DNA from: Vesta saturnalis
Taxonomy: Eukaryota; Arthropoda; Insecta; Coleoptera; Lampyridae
Direction of reading: 5' to 3'
Assembly: GCA_036346205.1 (NCBI GenBank)
Contig: JARFJB010000669.1
Span: forward strand, 1-64,000
Length of the DNA: 64,000 nt
The position numbers and the translations under genes are program-made. Below are positions 23,042 through 35,221 of this stretch, one piece after another. The stretch's first letter is position 1, and each line of letters opens with the position of its first letter. The notes under the pieces are model-generated. The model was not told where the DNA came from. It saw nothing but the letters and a program-made list of their open reading frames with translations, and did not search any database.

Positions 23042-23126
<85 letters not shown>
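23042..23126. repeat. (TA)n microsatellite
   Basis: A pure TA array of about 84 bp outside any Polinton copy. A run of ten or more G follows at about 23,233. Confidence 0.97.
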
Positions 23127-23128
<2 letters not shown>

Positions 23129-25140
23129 GAATTCATGGACTTTCTTTTGTGTGGGTCCTGAGTATAGTAAACTCAAACTTCCTTCTTCCTTTTATCTTTT
23201 ACAGTTCCTCTACCGTAGTCACCATCTTGCTGGGGGGGGGGGGTGTCTGTTACGTGTTTAATTGGAAAACGTTTCTTTTTGATAACGTTTGTCATTTTGT
23301 CAAATTTACTTACTAGAAACAGCAATTTATTCTTAGGTTGAATGCCTCCAATTCACTATTTCGCAAATTTTTACGCATCTCTAATTTCATTTAAATTAAG
23401 GTATGTAACTTTTGTACACATCTCTTACTTAGTTAAAAATAAGTCAAACTTAGTACCTTCAGTGACATCTCAGAGATTTCGGATTATTTTATATAAAGCA
23501 ATTAAAAAGGAACCTGGGATCTATTAGGGTCAAATAGAGAAAAAAATATATTCACAAAATACATATTTTCTATTACACATTTTAACTTTTGGCAACAATG
23601 AAAAAAAATAAATTTTCTTAAGTTTGTAAAAGTGCTTTTAAGGTGTTGGCTAATTTTTTTTTCCTTTTTAAGAACGCACTTGATGGTGGATGTTGATTTT
23701 CTAGAGAATTTTTCGTTTCTGGTTCTGGATGCTGAATCATCATTTTTTTGTAAAATTATCACTTAAAGTAATACTTGGTTAAGTAAAAGCATTACTAGCG
23801 CTTTTCAAAGGCGTATATAATTGAAATTATTCATTCGTCCACATCTTCGGTATGTGGCACATGTTTCGATGACCTCATTGTAATTAAAATCGTTTTAAGG
23901 TTTTCGAATATAAAAGAATTCAATACTAATTCTTTACATATAAAGACACCTCAATCGAAATTCCGTTGAATGTTCACTACCGACTCGTTTGTCAGCTATA
24001 AGAGGTATAAACGGTCATAATTAATTAAACAACGTACTTATATTTACCTTCCTTTAGCATCTCCATACTACCTACGCTTCTAACGGCATTCCTTCTTAAA
24101 TTTTCTGCCCACATTTTACTGTTACATTACATCCAAAGTGCATGATTATCGCTGGAAGGCGTAAGAGCCTTGCTGACATCCATGACCATATACGTGAAGG
24201 CTGCTAGATCATTGCAGTAGTACCCGAAGATCACATAAGTAGTTTCGTCGGTAAAGGTCAGATCTTTTCTTTATCACCTGGTTACACGATTGTGTTTCCA
24301 AGTTTCAAATACAGCTAGGAGGTTCTTAGTGAATTTCTACAACGAAAATAAATGTCCTGATATTAATTTTGTAACGAAACAATTGACAATTGTTACCTTT
24401 TAATGAAATTTATACATTTAAGGTGCTTCCAGCAATTCACTTTTTATCTAGAACGGTATATACTTATATATTCACTAATTCAGTTTTGAATATTTTTGCA
24501 CTCGATCATAAGTAAAACTTTAATTGAATCATTAAAAGTGACTTGATATACCGCACGCAAACAGGTTGTAGCTTCCATTTTAACCTAATTAATTAATTTT
24601 AGCTTCTGTGGCTACATTCACCCAACGATTTAACTCCTGTGTTAATTGAAATATACCGGGTGTAACGATTATTTATATTACGGTGAACTATTGCAAAAGT
24701 TAAACATTTAATTTCATATGAATTTGTAATTTTGTCTAGTAATCTTTATGTGTTATGTACATTACTTTTTCCTGTGGACAAGGTTGTTCGGGCCAGATTT
24801 ATTTCCTCTAAATTTCTTGATTACCTTAATTGTTACGGTAGTTATTTACTGTGGACCGAACAAGCTTTTCAATTACTGCTATGTAATATAAAATCATTAG
24901 TGTTTTACTAAAAAAGCAAATGGGGTTTTGTTGTATACTGTGTGAAGCGTAAGACGAGCATGTTAATTAACTAAACCTTTTTTTTCTGGTTTTACTAAAT
25001 ATCCCAATGTGATTACGTGTTAAATTGGCGAATTGCGGCTACGACCAGTAAGATCTTACTACGGCCGGAAGGGCATATAATAATTTTATTTAATTTTCTT
25101 TTTTAATAATTGAAATTTAAATTATAATTTCTGTGGGCAC
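23127..25140. other. AT-rich DNA without recognised genes
   Basis: Roughly 2 kb of AT-rich sequence, dense in stops in all frames. The only long frames are low-complexity. Near 25,040 the block CGACCAGTAAGATCTTAC...GGCCGGAAGGG stands out in composition and may belong to the leader of the retroelement fragment at 25,707, but no long terminal repeat pair was found. Confidence 0.5.
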
Positions 25141-25706
25141 AAGCTGTGGCTCACTGCTTGGTGTTGAATATTAATATTTTTATTTACTTTTCTTCTTTTG
25201 TCAGGTTATCGACAATAAAATTACTTTATCGGGGAATTGTTAACTCATTTCTATTTCTTTTTTTTTGGCAAATCCTGTTTCTGGGTTTACAGGGTTTACT
25301 CTCCTTTCAGCACAGGTTGAGTATTTCCTTAGTAAAGCCTGTGGCGCCTACTTATATCCGGTTTCTATCTAACCATATTACCATCACTTTAAGCTACACC
25401 TCCAAAACAACCACGCATTCAAGTGTTCTGCGGTCTTCCGACCGTACGCCTGAGCTTAGTCGAGCCCATTCCTTTTTTTATGCCATATGATGGTTAGACA
25501 CGTGGTATAATTTTGGAGAGTTTTAAAGTACGTACAAATTTTAGCTTATCTTAAAAACATTGTTCTTTCTACTTAACTTAAATGTTTTCTTGTTTTCTGT
25601 TTAGCTTAATGTATAGACTTGGCACTAATACGCCAACGGATTATATCTAATCTATTACTTTACTTCATTTCTGAATTATTTTTTTCTTCTCCCTTCTTTT
25701 ACATAA

Positions 25707-25985
25707 ATGGCTGTCACACTTCGTTTTGATGTAAATCGTCTTATGAGGACTGAATTGATGTATGAGTTATTATCTAGTGGTTTAGACTGTAAGGTTAATG
25801 TTGAAGCTTTACGTAAATCGGTGCGCAGCGCGAGATTACTTGATGCTAACAAATCTCCTACGATTACTTCACATCAGATTCCGTTCGCGGAAGATGAAAC
25901 TGATTTAAGAGCTGCTATTCGGGAATTATATACCGCCATCGACTTTTTTACTGGTGACTGCACTCGGCTTCTTTTCTTCGTCTGA
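25707..25985 (+). pseudogene. gag-like N-terminal fragment of an LTR retrotransposon
   Basis: 92 codons starting at ATG 25,707. The segment TELMYELLSSGLDCKVNVEALRKSVR has the SAP-like helix-turn pattern often seen at the N-terminus of gag proteins in insect LTR elements, followed by an acidic stretch (FAEDETDLRAAIRELY). The frame stops at 25,985, and no nucleocapsid, protease or reverse transcriptase is visible downstream, so this is a 5' remnant. The family assignment rests on resemblance of a short region only. Confidence 0.45.
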
Positions 25986-28160
25986 GTACATTAGTACTAC
26001 ATGTTCAAAGGCGATGCGAACTTATGATAACGGATTCAGAAACGGAAATCACTCAGAAAAATCAATTTCTGGTCGAATAACAAAATTACCGATCTGACTT
26101 AGAACAAAAAATGAAATAGGGTAAAAATAAAAATAGGCAACATTGTAATAATAATCAATGTAAGATAGACATTTAAACCTTCTAGTTAACAGTGTTATAA
26201 ATGCTAACGTAAAAAAAATATTCAAAGTGGCCCGCTTCTATACAATCATTTTAATAAAGAGAATTTTTAAGAAGGTTATGCAAACTCTGTTGTAATACGT
26301 TCATAATAATACTAGGCAACATTGTAAAGCAACAATAATAATGAATGTCAGATAGGCCTTTAAACGTTCATGCCAAGGGCACCCACCAACTCTTTCCTAA
26401 AAACATGTTTCCTTTCTTTAACGGCCGATATAAAATAGCAGGTCTACTTATTAAACAATTTGCACCTAATTATTCTCTTGATCCACCTGTTATTATTATT
26501 TTACCAACAATATCAAACGTACGTCAAAAAACAAAAGGTAAGGAAAGATTTAAAATCAGCATAGGTAGGAAGACTTTGGCCTCCGTTGACTTTAATAAGT
26601 CTAGTGGCGCAATGCATTACACGTGCTCCTACATTGGTCCTTATTCTCTCAGTGTTATGTAAGGCAATGTTGATATGCATTAATCTTGACAGACAGACAG
26701 GCTATAGATTTCAAGGTAAACTCACGTGACCAAATCCCTATATGCAGGTCCGGAATTGTTACATTGGGTATATCTAGGTTAACAATCAGATGTGGTAAGC
26801 TTCACAAGCATCCGACTTACGACCTGCTCAAATACTATGCACACTTACCTAAAGTTTCCTACTACATCAAAACTTCTATGTCGTAGTTGACATGTTTGAA
26901 ATTAATACAAGAGTCTCGCTAGATCGGTATTAGTACTCAAGCTATTCCGGTTTTAGTAAACAGTGTTTTCTACAGCTACTACAAGTACTTACGAACTGGT
27001 TAATGGGCGTTAACAACCTTGGGATTTTTATCAAAATATCTTCAAATAATTGCCTATTGGGGAAATAGAAACTTTGTTTTGTATAACTCCACCGAAACTC
27101 GGATACTTAAAAAAACCAAAAATCCTTGCTGTGCCCCCCTAATGATCTAAACTCTTGGAATCAAAGTCTCACATAGCTTCATTAGCAAGATCACCCAAAA
27201 CACAACTGTCATCATTGTTGGAAATATTGGCCTATAGACAACCTGTATTCTTTCTACATATTACATATCTTGAGGTCCACTTCATCTACTGCGCCTGGTG
27301 GTTTTGACATGACAAAGACAAAGACAAAGGCTTATTAATGACTCTGCTTTCTCATCAATATAGTCTTTGTGTTAATGATGGTTTCTTTATTCCATCGATA
27401 CTATCATGGTTTGCTCTCCTCTGAGTTGCACTCTATAATCTTCACCTCCTCTAATCTCAGACGAGAGTCTCAATTATCGTTATAAGTGTAGTGATACTCT
27501 GAGCCACTCCCAGCATCCAGATCATCCCATTGCGCAGTTAATTTGTTTCAAGAATGCTGTTAAACTTACTTCTCGCAGGATCCTCTCTAGAATCATCAAA
27601 TCCGTAATAAAAAATTACCATTCTGCTATTTAGAGAATCAAGCTAATAATTGGTGTTTGCACCTTCGTGGCTTCTCTTAAACATAAGAAACAAACCATAA
27701 TGTACACCAGCGGTTTTATGCAACTATACAGAATCGTTTGAAAGTCTTACGTTTTTACTTACTGACCAGGAGATCTCATAGATCTATCGATACTATACGT
27801 ACGGTAGTATTAGTAATATTCCTTTAACAACAAAATGTGACAAATTTAGTTACGAAGTGATTATGAGGTATAAACGGGAAAATCCCGGTGGTAGTTAAGT
27901 ACAGGAAACAATAAAAGCCATATGTAAATTAAAAACAGAAACGTTTATTTCATAGCATAGCAATACAGATAAAACCAGGGGAATTGCGCTGACAATATGA
28001 ATCCCAAATATAAAGCATAAATGAATTCAATTAGCAATAACCTAACAGAGTAGAAAAACAGAAATTGGCGGTCTGGCTAAGAGACGTAACAACTTCAATT
28101 AAGATTAAGAAGAAAATTAAATTATTATAAGCTTTTTTATGAACGAATAAGTTCAAAAGT
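25986..28160. other. Decayed sequence after the gag fragment
   Basis: Two plus-strand frames (26,345-26,662 and 26,686-26,886) have protein-like composition (for example KTLASVDFNKSSGAMHYTCSYIG) but no recognised motif. They may be further remnants of the element above. A CAATGTAA-containing phrase occurs twice, at 26,140 and 26,320. From 26,900 to 28,160 no gene is apparent. Confidence 0.4.
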
Positions 28161-28162
28161 AA

Positions 28163-28415
28163 GTATGTAATTAAAAATTACTATTAATTTTATTAAATAC
28201 ATAAATAAAAAGTTTACCTCGAGTATGATTAGAACCTACGACCTATACTTTATTAGCGTACCGCTCTAACCAACTGCGCTATCGGGATTCAAGCCCCAGT
28301 CGATGTAAATTTTGTCTTTATGTATGTGAATTGATGTGTAGGTTCAAATCCTACTCGAGGTAAACTTTTTATTTATGTATTTAATAAAATTAATAATAAT
28401 TTTTAAAAAGAAAAT
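28163..28415. repeat. tRNA-derived hairpin repeat
   Basis: Arms of about 72 bp (28,163-28,237 and 28,340-28,415) are near-perfect reverse complements. Both include AAAAGTTTACCTCGAG / CTCGAGGTAAACTTTT and a tRNA T-arm (B box GGTTCNAATC). The loop holds the 5' half of a tRNA gene on the minus strand. A strongly decayed relative lies at 34,075-34,260. This looks like a tRNA gene whose 3' half and downstream flank were duplicated in inverse orientation, then mobilised or copied. Confidence 0.7.
28215..28288 (-). tRNA. tRNA-Ile(AAT)-like sequence, probably a pseudogene
   Basis: On the minus strand a 74-nt cloverleaf can be drawn: acceptor stem ATCCCGA/TCGAGGT (one mismatch and one wobble), A box TAGCGCAGTTGG, anticodon loop CTAATAA (anticodon AAT, isoleucine) with four of five stem pairs, and B box GGTTCTAATC with four of five T-stem pairs. 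A box and B box are good; stem mismatches suggest a tRNA pseudogene or a SINE-like head. The inverted second T-arm at 28,340 pairs perfectly. Confidence 0.55.
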
Positions 28416-28873
28416 TAGTTCTCCAGTATAGTCACAATTAATCATAGAGGTGACCGGCATGATTAGTTTTAAAGGGCCACATGTTTGGTATTACGATTTT
28501 TATTATGATTTTTATTTTGATTTTTTATGCAATTGTAGTGTGACTACATGTGGTTTTTTATTGTGTTTCTGTGTAACTAAACTGCTTTTTTTAATCATTT
28601 TCTCTTAATGTTATAATTTTGTACGCACTTTAACCTGATTTAATGGTGTTTTGTTATATATTTAACCCTTCCTTTGTTTTTTTTTGTCAGTTGATTTATT
28701 AAGGTACATGTGCAATTACTTATTTATGAATAAAGTGGGTTTATTGGTGGTTCTTTCCAATAGCATATTAACGGGCTGAACCAGCGCTGCGCAAAGCTCG
28801 TTGATTTTAATTTGGGTAGTTTCATTTTTTTTACCTGCCCCTCATGATGGAACACGTACCTCATCCAGCCTAT

Positions 28874-29059
28874 CTAATTCAGACAGCACAACGTACCTAG
28901 CACTAGACGGCCATTTTGTTTGATCAGATTTGAGATTTGCGAGTAATAAAATATCAGACTTGTAAATAATGTTCTATTATTGCCAGGAAAGTCAAAGTAA
29001 GGCAGGCAATTAATTTGAGTAATAGTAACATTATTGTCAGTCCAGTCAAGATAAATCAC
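28874..29059 (-). pseudogene. Unknown ORF A of the inverted repeat, truncated frame
   Basis: Encodes the same 55 N-terminal residues as the 107-codon ORF at 60,492-60,815 (MIYLDWTDNNVTITQINCLP...), then ends early after GTLCCLN, where this arm differs from the other. No family recognised. It diverges from ORF B at 29,198 across a 138-bp spacer. Confidence 0.4.
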
Positions 29060-29197
29060 TTAGCGATTGTTTGGTTCTTGAATTTGCATTATTGCAAATA
29101 AGTTCAAATTACGATTTTCAATATAGGGTATCTGGGGGACGTTATATATTATTCCCTTACTAACCCAGTTAGACCCTGACTTAAGAATTAGACGCTA

Positions 29198-29482
29198 ATG
29201 TGGATAAATACAGTAGTGTGCCTTTCCTTGACAACTAACGTCAACAGCAAAAAACATTATTCTTCAGTTACTTTTCGGTTAGTCTTAAACAATGCCGATC
29301 ATAAAATTTTTCAAGAAATTGTTATTCGATTGGGAGAAACAAGTGAGTTTTATCCTAAACACATGATCAGTCGCCCAAATATGGCAATTGGTCAGCAGGA
29401 AGAAGAAACTCTAGTGGGTGAAGCGAAAAATCCGGAAATAAACACAACTGGCTTACGGGTTAATAAAACTACTCTTCTTTAA
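29198..29482 (+). CDS. Unknown ORF B of the inverted repeat (94 codons)
   Basis: The product matches the ORF at 60,079-60,360 from residue 13 onward with four substitutions in about 80 positions (FRLVLNNADHKIFQE, LGETSEFYPKHMISRPN, QQEEETLVGEAKNPEIN). The N-termini differ because of a one-base indel; the other arm starts MDKYSSVP. It has an LNN-x2-HKIFQ helix-like start and an acidic tail. No homologue recognised. Retention of the frame in both arms could reflect recent duplication as well as selection. Confidence 0.4.
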   Translation: MWINTVVCLSLTTNVNSKKHYSSVTFRLVLNNADHKIFQEIVIRLGETSEFYPKHMISRPNMAIGQQEEETLVGEAKNPEINTTGLRVNKTTLL

Positions 29483-31255
29483 ATTCTGCATGATGAAAGA
29501 TTTTATCCGTACCACTTTATGCCTGTCTAAAATTTGTTGCATAATGTCCTACCAACAATATTGAATTTTTGTAACTTTCTAATAGGAAAGCAAGGTAATG
29601 AAGCTGCATTCTGTTCCACATACCTGCAATATTGAACTTTTAAAGTTAAAGTTCAACTTCAACTTTTCTTTCGTTTTGGATGTGAAGGTGAATATTTAGT
29701 TTTTTGAAGAGAATTGAATTTTCTGTGTTTATTTAAACCATCGGGTTGCGTCGGCTTTGTCATCAACACATCTGTTTTAATATAATTAGTAACTTTAAAG
29801 AAAGAAAACCTATTAATTAGATGGTCTACGTACATAACCTATTAACGAAGTAATCCTTGTGTCTCGCTCATTTCCTATCTCAAGCTATTAATTTTCGATA
29901 GTTCTCCTTTATTTATTTCAGGGGGTCGTAAAACTACTTTCACTTTTCGAAACACAGACATCGGCTGTTATCGAACTTGTGTTTGTTTAAATTCTACATT
30001 GCTTGAATTTAGTATTAATATTCTGTAATTATTACCTCATTTAAGGTAAGATCTCTTATCATTCTTTGCTTTGGTTTTATCAATCATTTACAGAGCTACA
30101 TAGTCCCGGAGTAATCGATTAGCCTAGTATCTAGTAACTGTAACCTGTCTTTGGTTGTAAGTTTTATGCCACAATTGTAGAAACTTATAATATGTATTTG
30201 TTGTGTGTTACGATTTAACACTAAATGGATGTGTTAGGATGAATATGCCTTCTAACATCTTTTGAACAAACCAGTACAATCTACAAAAACAAGATTATCT
30301 GGTTATTTAAAGCTAAGTTACCGATGATCTCTATGCTTTTGTATTGTGCTTTCATGCTTTATTTGTGTATATGTGAACAAACTACACCTATATAATTGTA
30401 TAGACATGCCCTTATTTATTTGGTAAAAATTTAAGTGTTATTAATAATTTTTAAGTATTTACTTGTAAAGTTGATTCCTTTTATATGTACTCTTGGCCAA
30501 TTTTTACAGTACCAGCTTTAATTTCATCTGGTTAGATTTTATACATAGTAACATTTGAACAGGTGAATGCATTTAACCTTCCGGCTATAATGGGGTGAAA
30601 TTGTATACTCATGAATCCTTAGTTTTAAAAACAAATGCCTAGCTCTTATGACAATGTAATATTGACTACCTTGTTTGGCACATTGCTTGTATACTTTAAT
30701 AATATGCTTATGTGCCACAGTGGTAGGCTGTATAATGAAATTGGAATTGGCATAGTGTTATAACCTAAATCCATATTTGCTTGATCGAGTGCTAACATTG
30801 CTCAACTTAACACAACGTAGCTTTGAATGATCCACACTTATAAATCAATTAATTAATTCAATTTAATTTATCTTATTCTTTAAACTAGTACTACATTCTA
30901 AATTAAAAGAACATGATTAATCTAATTTAATTTATTTTATTATCTAAACTGGGTTCTTTGTCACCACATTTTACTTCAAAGAGCATTAATTTAGTCATTA
31001 AGTGTTGGAGTTGATTTATCTTGTTTTATTCAACATAGTTTAATTTATTTGCCGAAAATAGAACTAATATTATACCTTTTTTCGTTTTAACTCGTAGTAT
31101 TTCTTTATGATACTCTCAGATCCCTACTGATATTTGTTACTTTGTTAGGAAAGTGATCAATACTCTCTTGTTATTTAGGACTGCTTTTGTTAATTCTAGC
31201 TGGCGCCTTCTTTTCTCTCTTAATTTGTAGCTACCACCTTCGTCACTGAAAGTAT

Positions 31256-31483
31256 TCATGCCATCTCTACTTTGACTGAGCTTGCGGCACACCCTAAGGC
31301 TATCTTTGCTCTGTCAAGGTAAGTTTGGATACAGCGTGGGGATTTACACGTAACAAAGTAGACAGTCATTTTCAGCATGAATTTTCCATAAATATCTGTG
31401 GTGGCATTATCGATAATTTTATACTTGGCCGGTATGAACTGCCAGCGCGAGTAATGGTTACGTTCCACTGATATGGCAACCAA
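31256..31483 (-). CDS. Unknown ORF C of the inverted repeat
   Basis: 75 codons matching the frame at 57,828-58,067 with few changes (ERNHYSRWQFIPAKYKIIDNATTDIYGKF, VTCKSPRCIQTYLDR). Two cysteines and mixed composition; no family recognised. It may be a fragment of a larger protein. Confidence 0.35.
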   Translation of the reverse strand: MVAISVERNHYSRWQFIPAKYKIIDNATTDIYGKFMLKMTVYFVTCKSPRCIQTYLDRAKIALGCAASSVKVEMA

Positions 31484-31804
31484 TTTTGTTGACCAAATCG
31501 CAGCCCTTACCTTAATCCCTTAGATTTTACTTTTGGGGTTACGTGACGGATTTGATTTATAAGGAAGGAATTATATCGCGTGACGATGTTCTATAAAGAA
31601 ATCATGGAGTTAATACTATTCGTAACAGAGAAGGAGTTTTATTTAAAATAAGACGATATTTAAATAGGGAAGGAATTGTATTGAAGTGTTTTATTGATAT
31701 TAAACGAATATACCTTTGTTCCATAAAATAATTAGTTTACCTTTTTTTACTCAAAATCGTGATAAAGTTATGCATAAAAAAGTTGTGATAAACAATTTTT
31801 ATTG

Positions 31805-33822
31805 TTAGAAAAGGTTTCTAACCATAGGCGGTGACCTAAGAAAACCACTGTACGTTATGGGCATTTTAAATTGATATACTTGCACCACAAACAAATATCA
31901 ATATGGTAAGGCACGTTTGGCGCGGATGGTTCCATTTAAAAAAGTAAGGCAGTCAATCTAAATGTTTTACTTATCTTTACGTGCATACAGAATTACACAT
32001 TGCATAAATCATTAAAATGAAAGAGTTAATTTATACAAACGCATACGTAATAGAGAAATGCATTAATGTGATATCAATTACGTATGTGGAAATAGCCGAT
32101 TAATAGTTATAATTAACGTCTCCCTGTTGCTTATGGATACCTTCATCCATTATAATTGGTTTTTTATATTATGCCAGTACAAATTTCCTTGGACCGTTAA
32201 AAATCTATTTAGAGTGACACAAAATTCGTTTCTTATTGTGAAGTAATATTTTGGAAACCATAATAGGGATTCTCCCTTTATTTATAATAACTTGCTAATT
32301 TTCTAACAATATGAAAATATGCTACCTAACTGGAAATGTAAATGTGATCAATAAAGAAACGATTTAATGTGATTTTAATAATATAATTAGTAGGTATACT
32401 TAATTCCTAATAAATGCTAGAGGTACTGAATAATGATTTAGATCAAAACACTAATAAAGAGAAAGTGTAATTATTTTTTTCTTGGTGTAGGTACTAGGTT
32501 TATTTTACAGAAGTACATAAATTAATAATAAACTAGTTAACATTTACAAATAGAACCAAATAATATTGAACAAAATTATTACAACTAATTATTAAATAAA
32601 AAACGACACAAAGAAATTGTTAATGTGAGATTAGAATAACATTATTTGTCGTTATCGGTATCATATGAATTTCACTTTACACCAAAATTATTAACGGTTC
32701 TACCATTATACCTAGCACCTTTTTTAAACTACTACTCGGATATTATTGTTTCGATATGCGATACTGTCTATTTTCAAGTTACACTTATAACATTTCTGCA
32801 ACGATTCTTTTCACATTTAAAATAAAGAAACATGAGAATAACCATCTTTATCTATCCGATGATCCTAATAGCAATTGCAAATGCTCCAAGAGTTTTCAAT
32901 TCCGTTGAATTGACAGTGATATATCGCTATTCTAAATTTGAAGTTGTCATGTTCTCTAATTATGTTATCCTCTACTAATTGCTTTTTATATTTGTTTCTT
33001 AACAAGGTTTAAAAGGTTTATTTCCAAATCCGTTTAGGAAAATGGAATATTTTTCATTGTTAATCACTTCCTTTTTTCCACGAAGAAGACGGCATCTTTT
33101 CTACTACACGTGAATGGCAAGCAGCGTTGCCCATAATTAAGACATTCCAAAATTCGTCGCGTCCATATTGTCATGACAATCGGAAGATTTTGAGTTTGCC
33201 GCAAATATTTAGTAATGGAGGCTTCTTTTCTTACACTCAATTTTCTTCAGTATTAAATACAATGATATTTATTGCTTCCGATACCCTTCCTTGAGTTTAT
33301 TTAACATTACGCTACGGTTCAAAATTATCTTTCAGCAAAAATCCTTGTCTCGATAGCGGCGGTTCAAAATTTGCGGACCGCATTAGCGCCGTGTAGTTCT
33401 ATTAACTAGTGTGCCGACTAACTATAATGGACGTGGGTGGGTTCCAGATAAGACGTAAAATGGCACCTGAACACCTTACACTTACCCTAAAACGGTTCAA
33501 AATTGAAGAAAACTGTCCTGTGAGCACCACCACGATGCAAGCTTATCTTGAAAATTATCTTAAGCTGTATTGTTAATTTACGAAATCGTGGACAGCAAGA
33601 GTTTACTCGGTACACAAAACTGTACGTTCTGTGTTAACTCGTATATTGAATTTAATCAATTGAATTAATTACTTTTTCAAATCCAAAATACTACCAATCC
33701 TAACTGATCTATTAGTTTCACCATCGTATAAATATGAATTAATATTTATAATTGGCAACTATAGTCAAAACAAATAAGCATAATTTCGAAAATAATAGTT
33801 CAATGTAATCAATTTGAAACTT
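31805..33822. repeat. Left arm of a 5.3-kb inverted repeat (no genes)
   Basis: Reverse complement of 35,222-37,095. Clear anchors are GGTAAGGCACGTTTGGC (31,905), CACGAAGAAGACGGCATC (33,078), GCAAACGCTGCTTGCC-type segment, CGATAGCGGCGGTTC (33,351) and TGGCAACTATAGTCAAA (33,752). Many one-base indels separate the arms. No conserved frame exists in either arm, so this resembles a giant foldback element or an old inverted duplication. Confidence 0.88.
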
Positions 33823-35221
33823 AAAATTTTTAAAAAGAAATTAGTTCAAGCATAGTCACAATTAATCATAGACATTTCCATTAGGTTAAATTCAAATTAA
33901 AAATTGTTTAGCTCGGCCCAAACAAAAATTTTTTACAAACTTTTGACCGGGTACATTTATGAAGATTCATATCGGTGGCTGTTAGCTTTCGTTAGTTTTA
34001 CGAAAAGGAGAACATTATTTATCTTAGATAATATGTTGTTATACAAATTTCAAGGAGCATTTTATTATTTAATTAAATAATAAATAAAAAGTTTACCTCG
34101 GTATTTTTGAACATACGACGTACTTTATTAGAGTATGCTCGAACCAACTGGCTATCGAGTTCAGCTCAATCGATTAAATTTTCTTAGTATGCAGAACTGA
34201 TTGTGGTTCAACTCCTACTGAGTAAAATTTTTATTTATGTATTTAATAAAATTAAGAATAATTTTGAAAAGAAAATTAGTTCACCAGTATAGTCACATTT
34301 AATTATAGAGGTGTTTACAATTCATTTGGTTAAATTCAGATTAACAAAGTCGTTTAACTCACCCACAAAAATTTAATTACCAAACCTTTGACGTGGATTT
34401 ATGAAGCTTCATATCGGTGGCTGTTAACTTTCGGTTAATTTACGAGAAGGAGAACATTATTTATTTTGATAATAATATGTTAAGTTATACACCCGTTTTG
34501 GTGTATTAATTACAGTCTATAAGTAATGAAGACAGCTATTTTGTTAGATTTTCTAGATCTTCAATTGGTATGTTAATTAACTTTGAATCAAAGACAATAT
34601 TGAGATAAAAACCGATATAAGTGATAATGTATGCTGCTATGTCCACTTTATTTTCAAGTATCAGGTCCCAAACTGTTTGAACTAGCGTAATCGAATTAAT
34701 GGTGTTTTAGTTCTGTAAAAGGGTAGAATTTATTAGGAAAATTGATTTAAAAGAAGTAGGAAATTTTTTAGTATGACCAATAATTTGTATTTTTGCATGA
34801 AAGATTATTTTCTTAAAAGGCAATGTTAGTACGTAATGTAATTTTAACTTGGCAAAAGAGCAATCAATACTAATCACAGCTTTATTTGTATCTTTATTAA
34901 TAGTTTATAATAAGATTTAGTAGGAGGAAATTTTTTATATATTATTTTGCTTCCTTTTGTTACTTTATGCGTATTAATGTATAATGACTATTACTTAGTC
35001 TTAATAGGGTTAATCATTTTTTAACTGATGGGAACCTTAATTTATTTTTTATTTTAAGGTTTATTTAAAGTATTCTTATTTTTTATCAGATTCCTTTTTG
35101 TTTTTCTTTTATGTGTACAGTTACACAGAGATCAAAACTTTCAGCGTAGAATATAAGAAGATGGTTGCGCCTTTATTACAAAACAGAACATTCAATTCAA
35201 GGTTTTATATATTGAATGAAG
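33823..35221. repeat. Spacer with diverged copies of the tRNA-hairpin repeat
   Basis: The phrase AAATTAGTTC-x-(A/C)-CA-x-TATAGTCACA occurs at 33,838 and 34,276, as it does at 28,426. Between them, 34,075-34,260 is a decayed version of the tRNA-derived hairpin, with the tRNA 5' half (34,120-34,150) and both AAAGTTTACCTCG-type ends recognisable. The remainder is AT-rich with no gene. Confidence 0.6.

Larger units (their letters stand above)
28456..31690. repeat. Left arm of a 33-kb-wide inverted repeat
   Basis: This arm is the reverse complement of 57,658-61,092 over its whole length, with scattered substitutions, many one-base indels and one block of about 250 bp (59,670-59,940) present only in the right arm. 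Identity by eye is above 90 per cent. Both arms carry the same set of short ORFs. The outer border is at the ACATGTGGCCCTTTAAAACTAATCATGCC segment (28,456); the inner border at about 31,690. Confidence 0.85.

Noticed and set aside
33061..33130. Possible exon (CCACGAAGAAGACGGCATC region), as it is conserved in two places
   Set aside because: It is conserved only because it lies in both arms of the inverted repeat, and no frame is shared.
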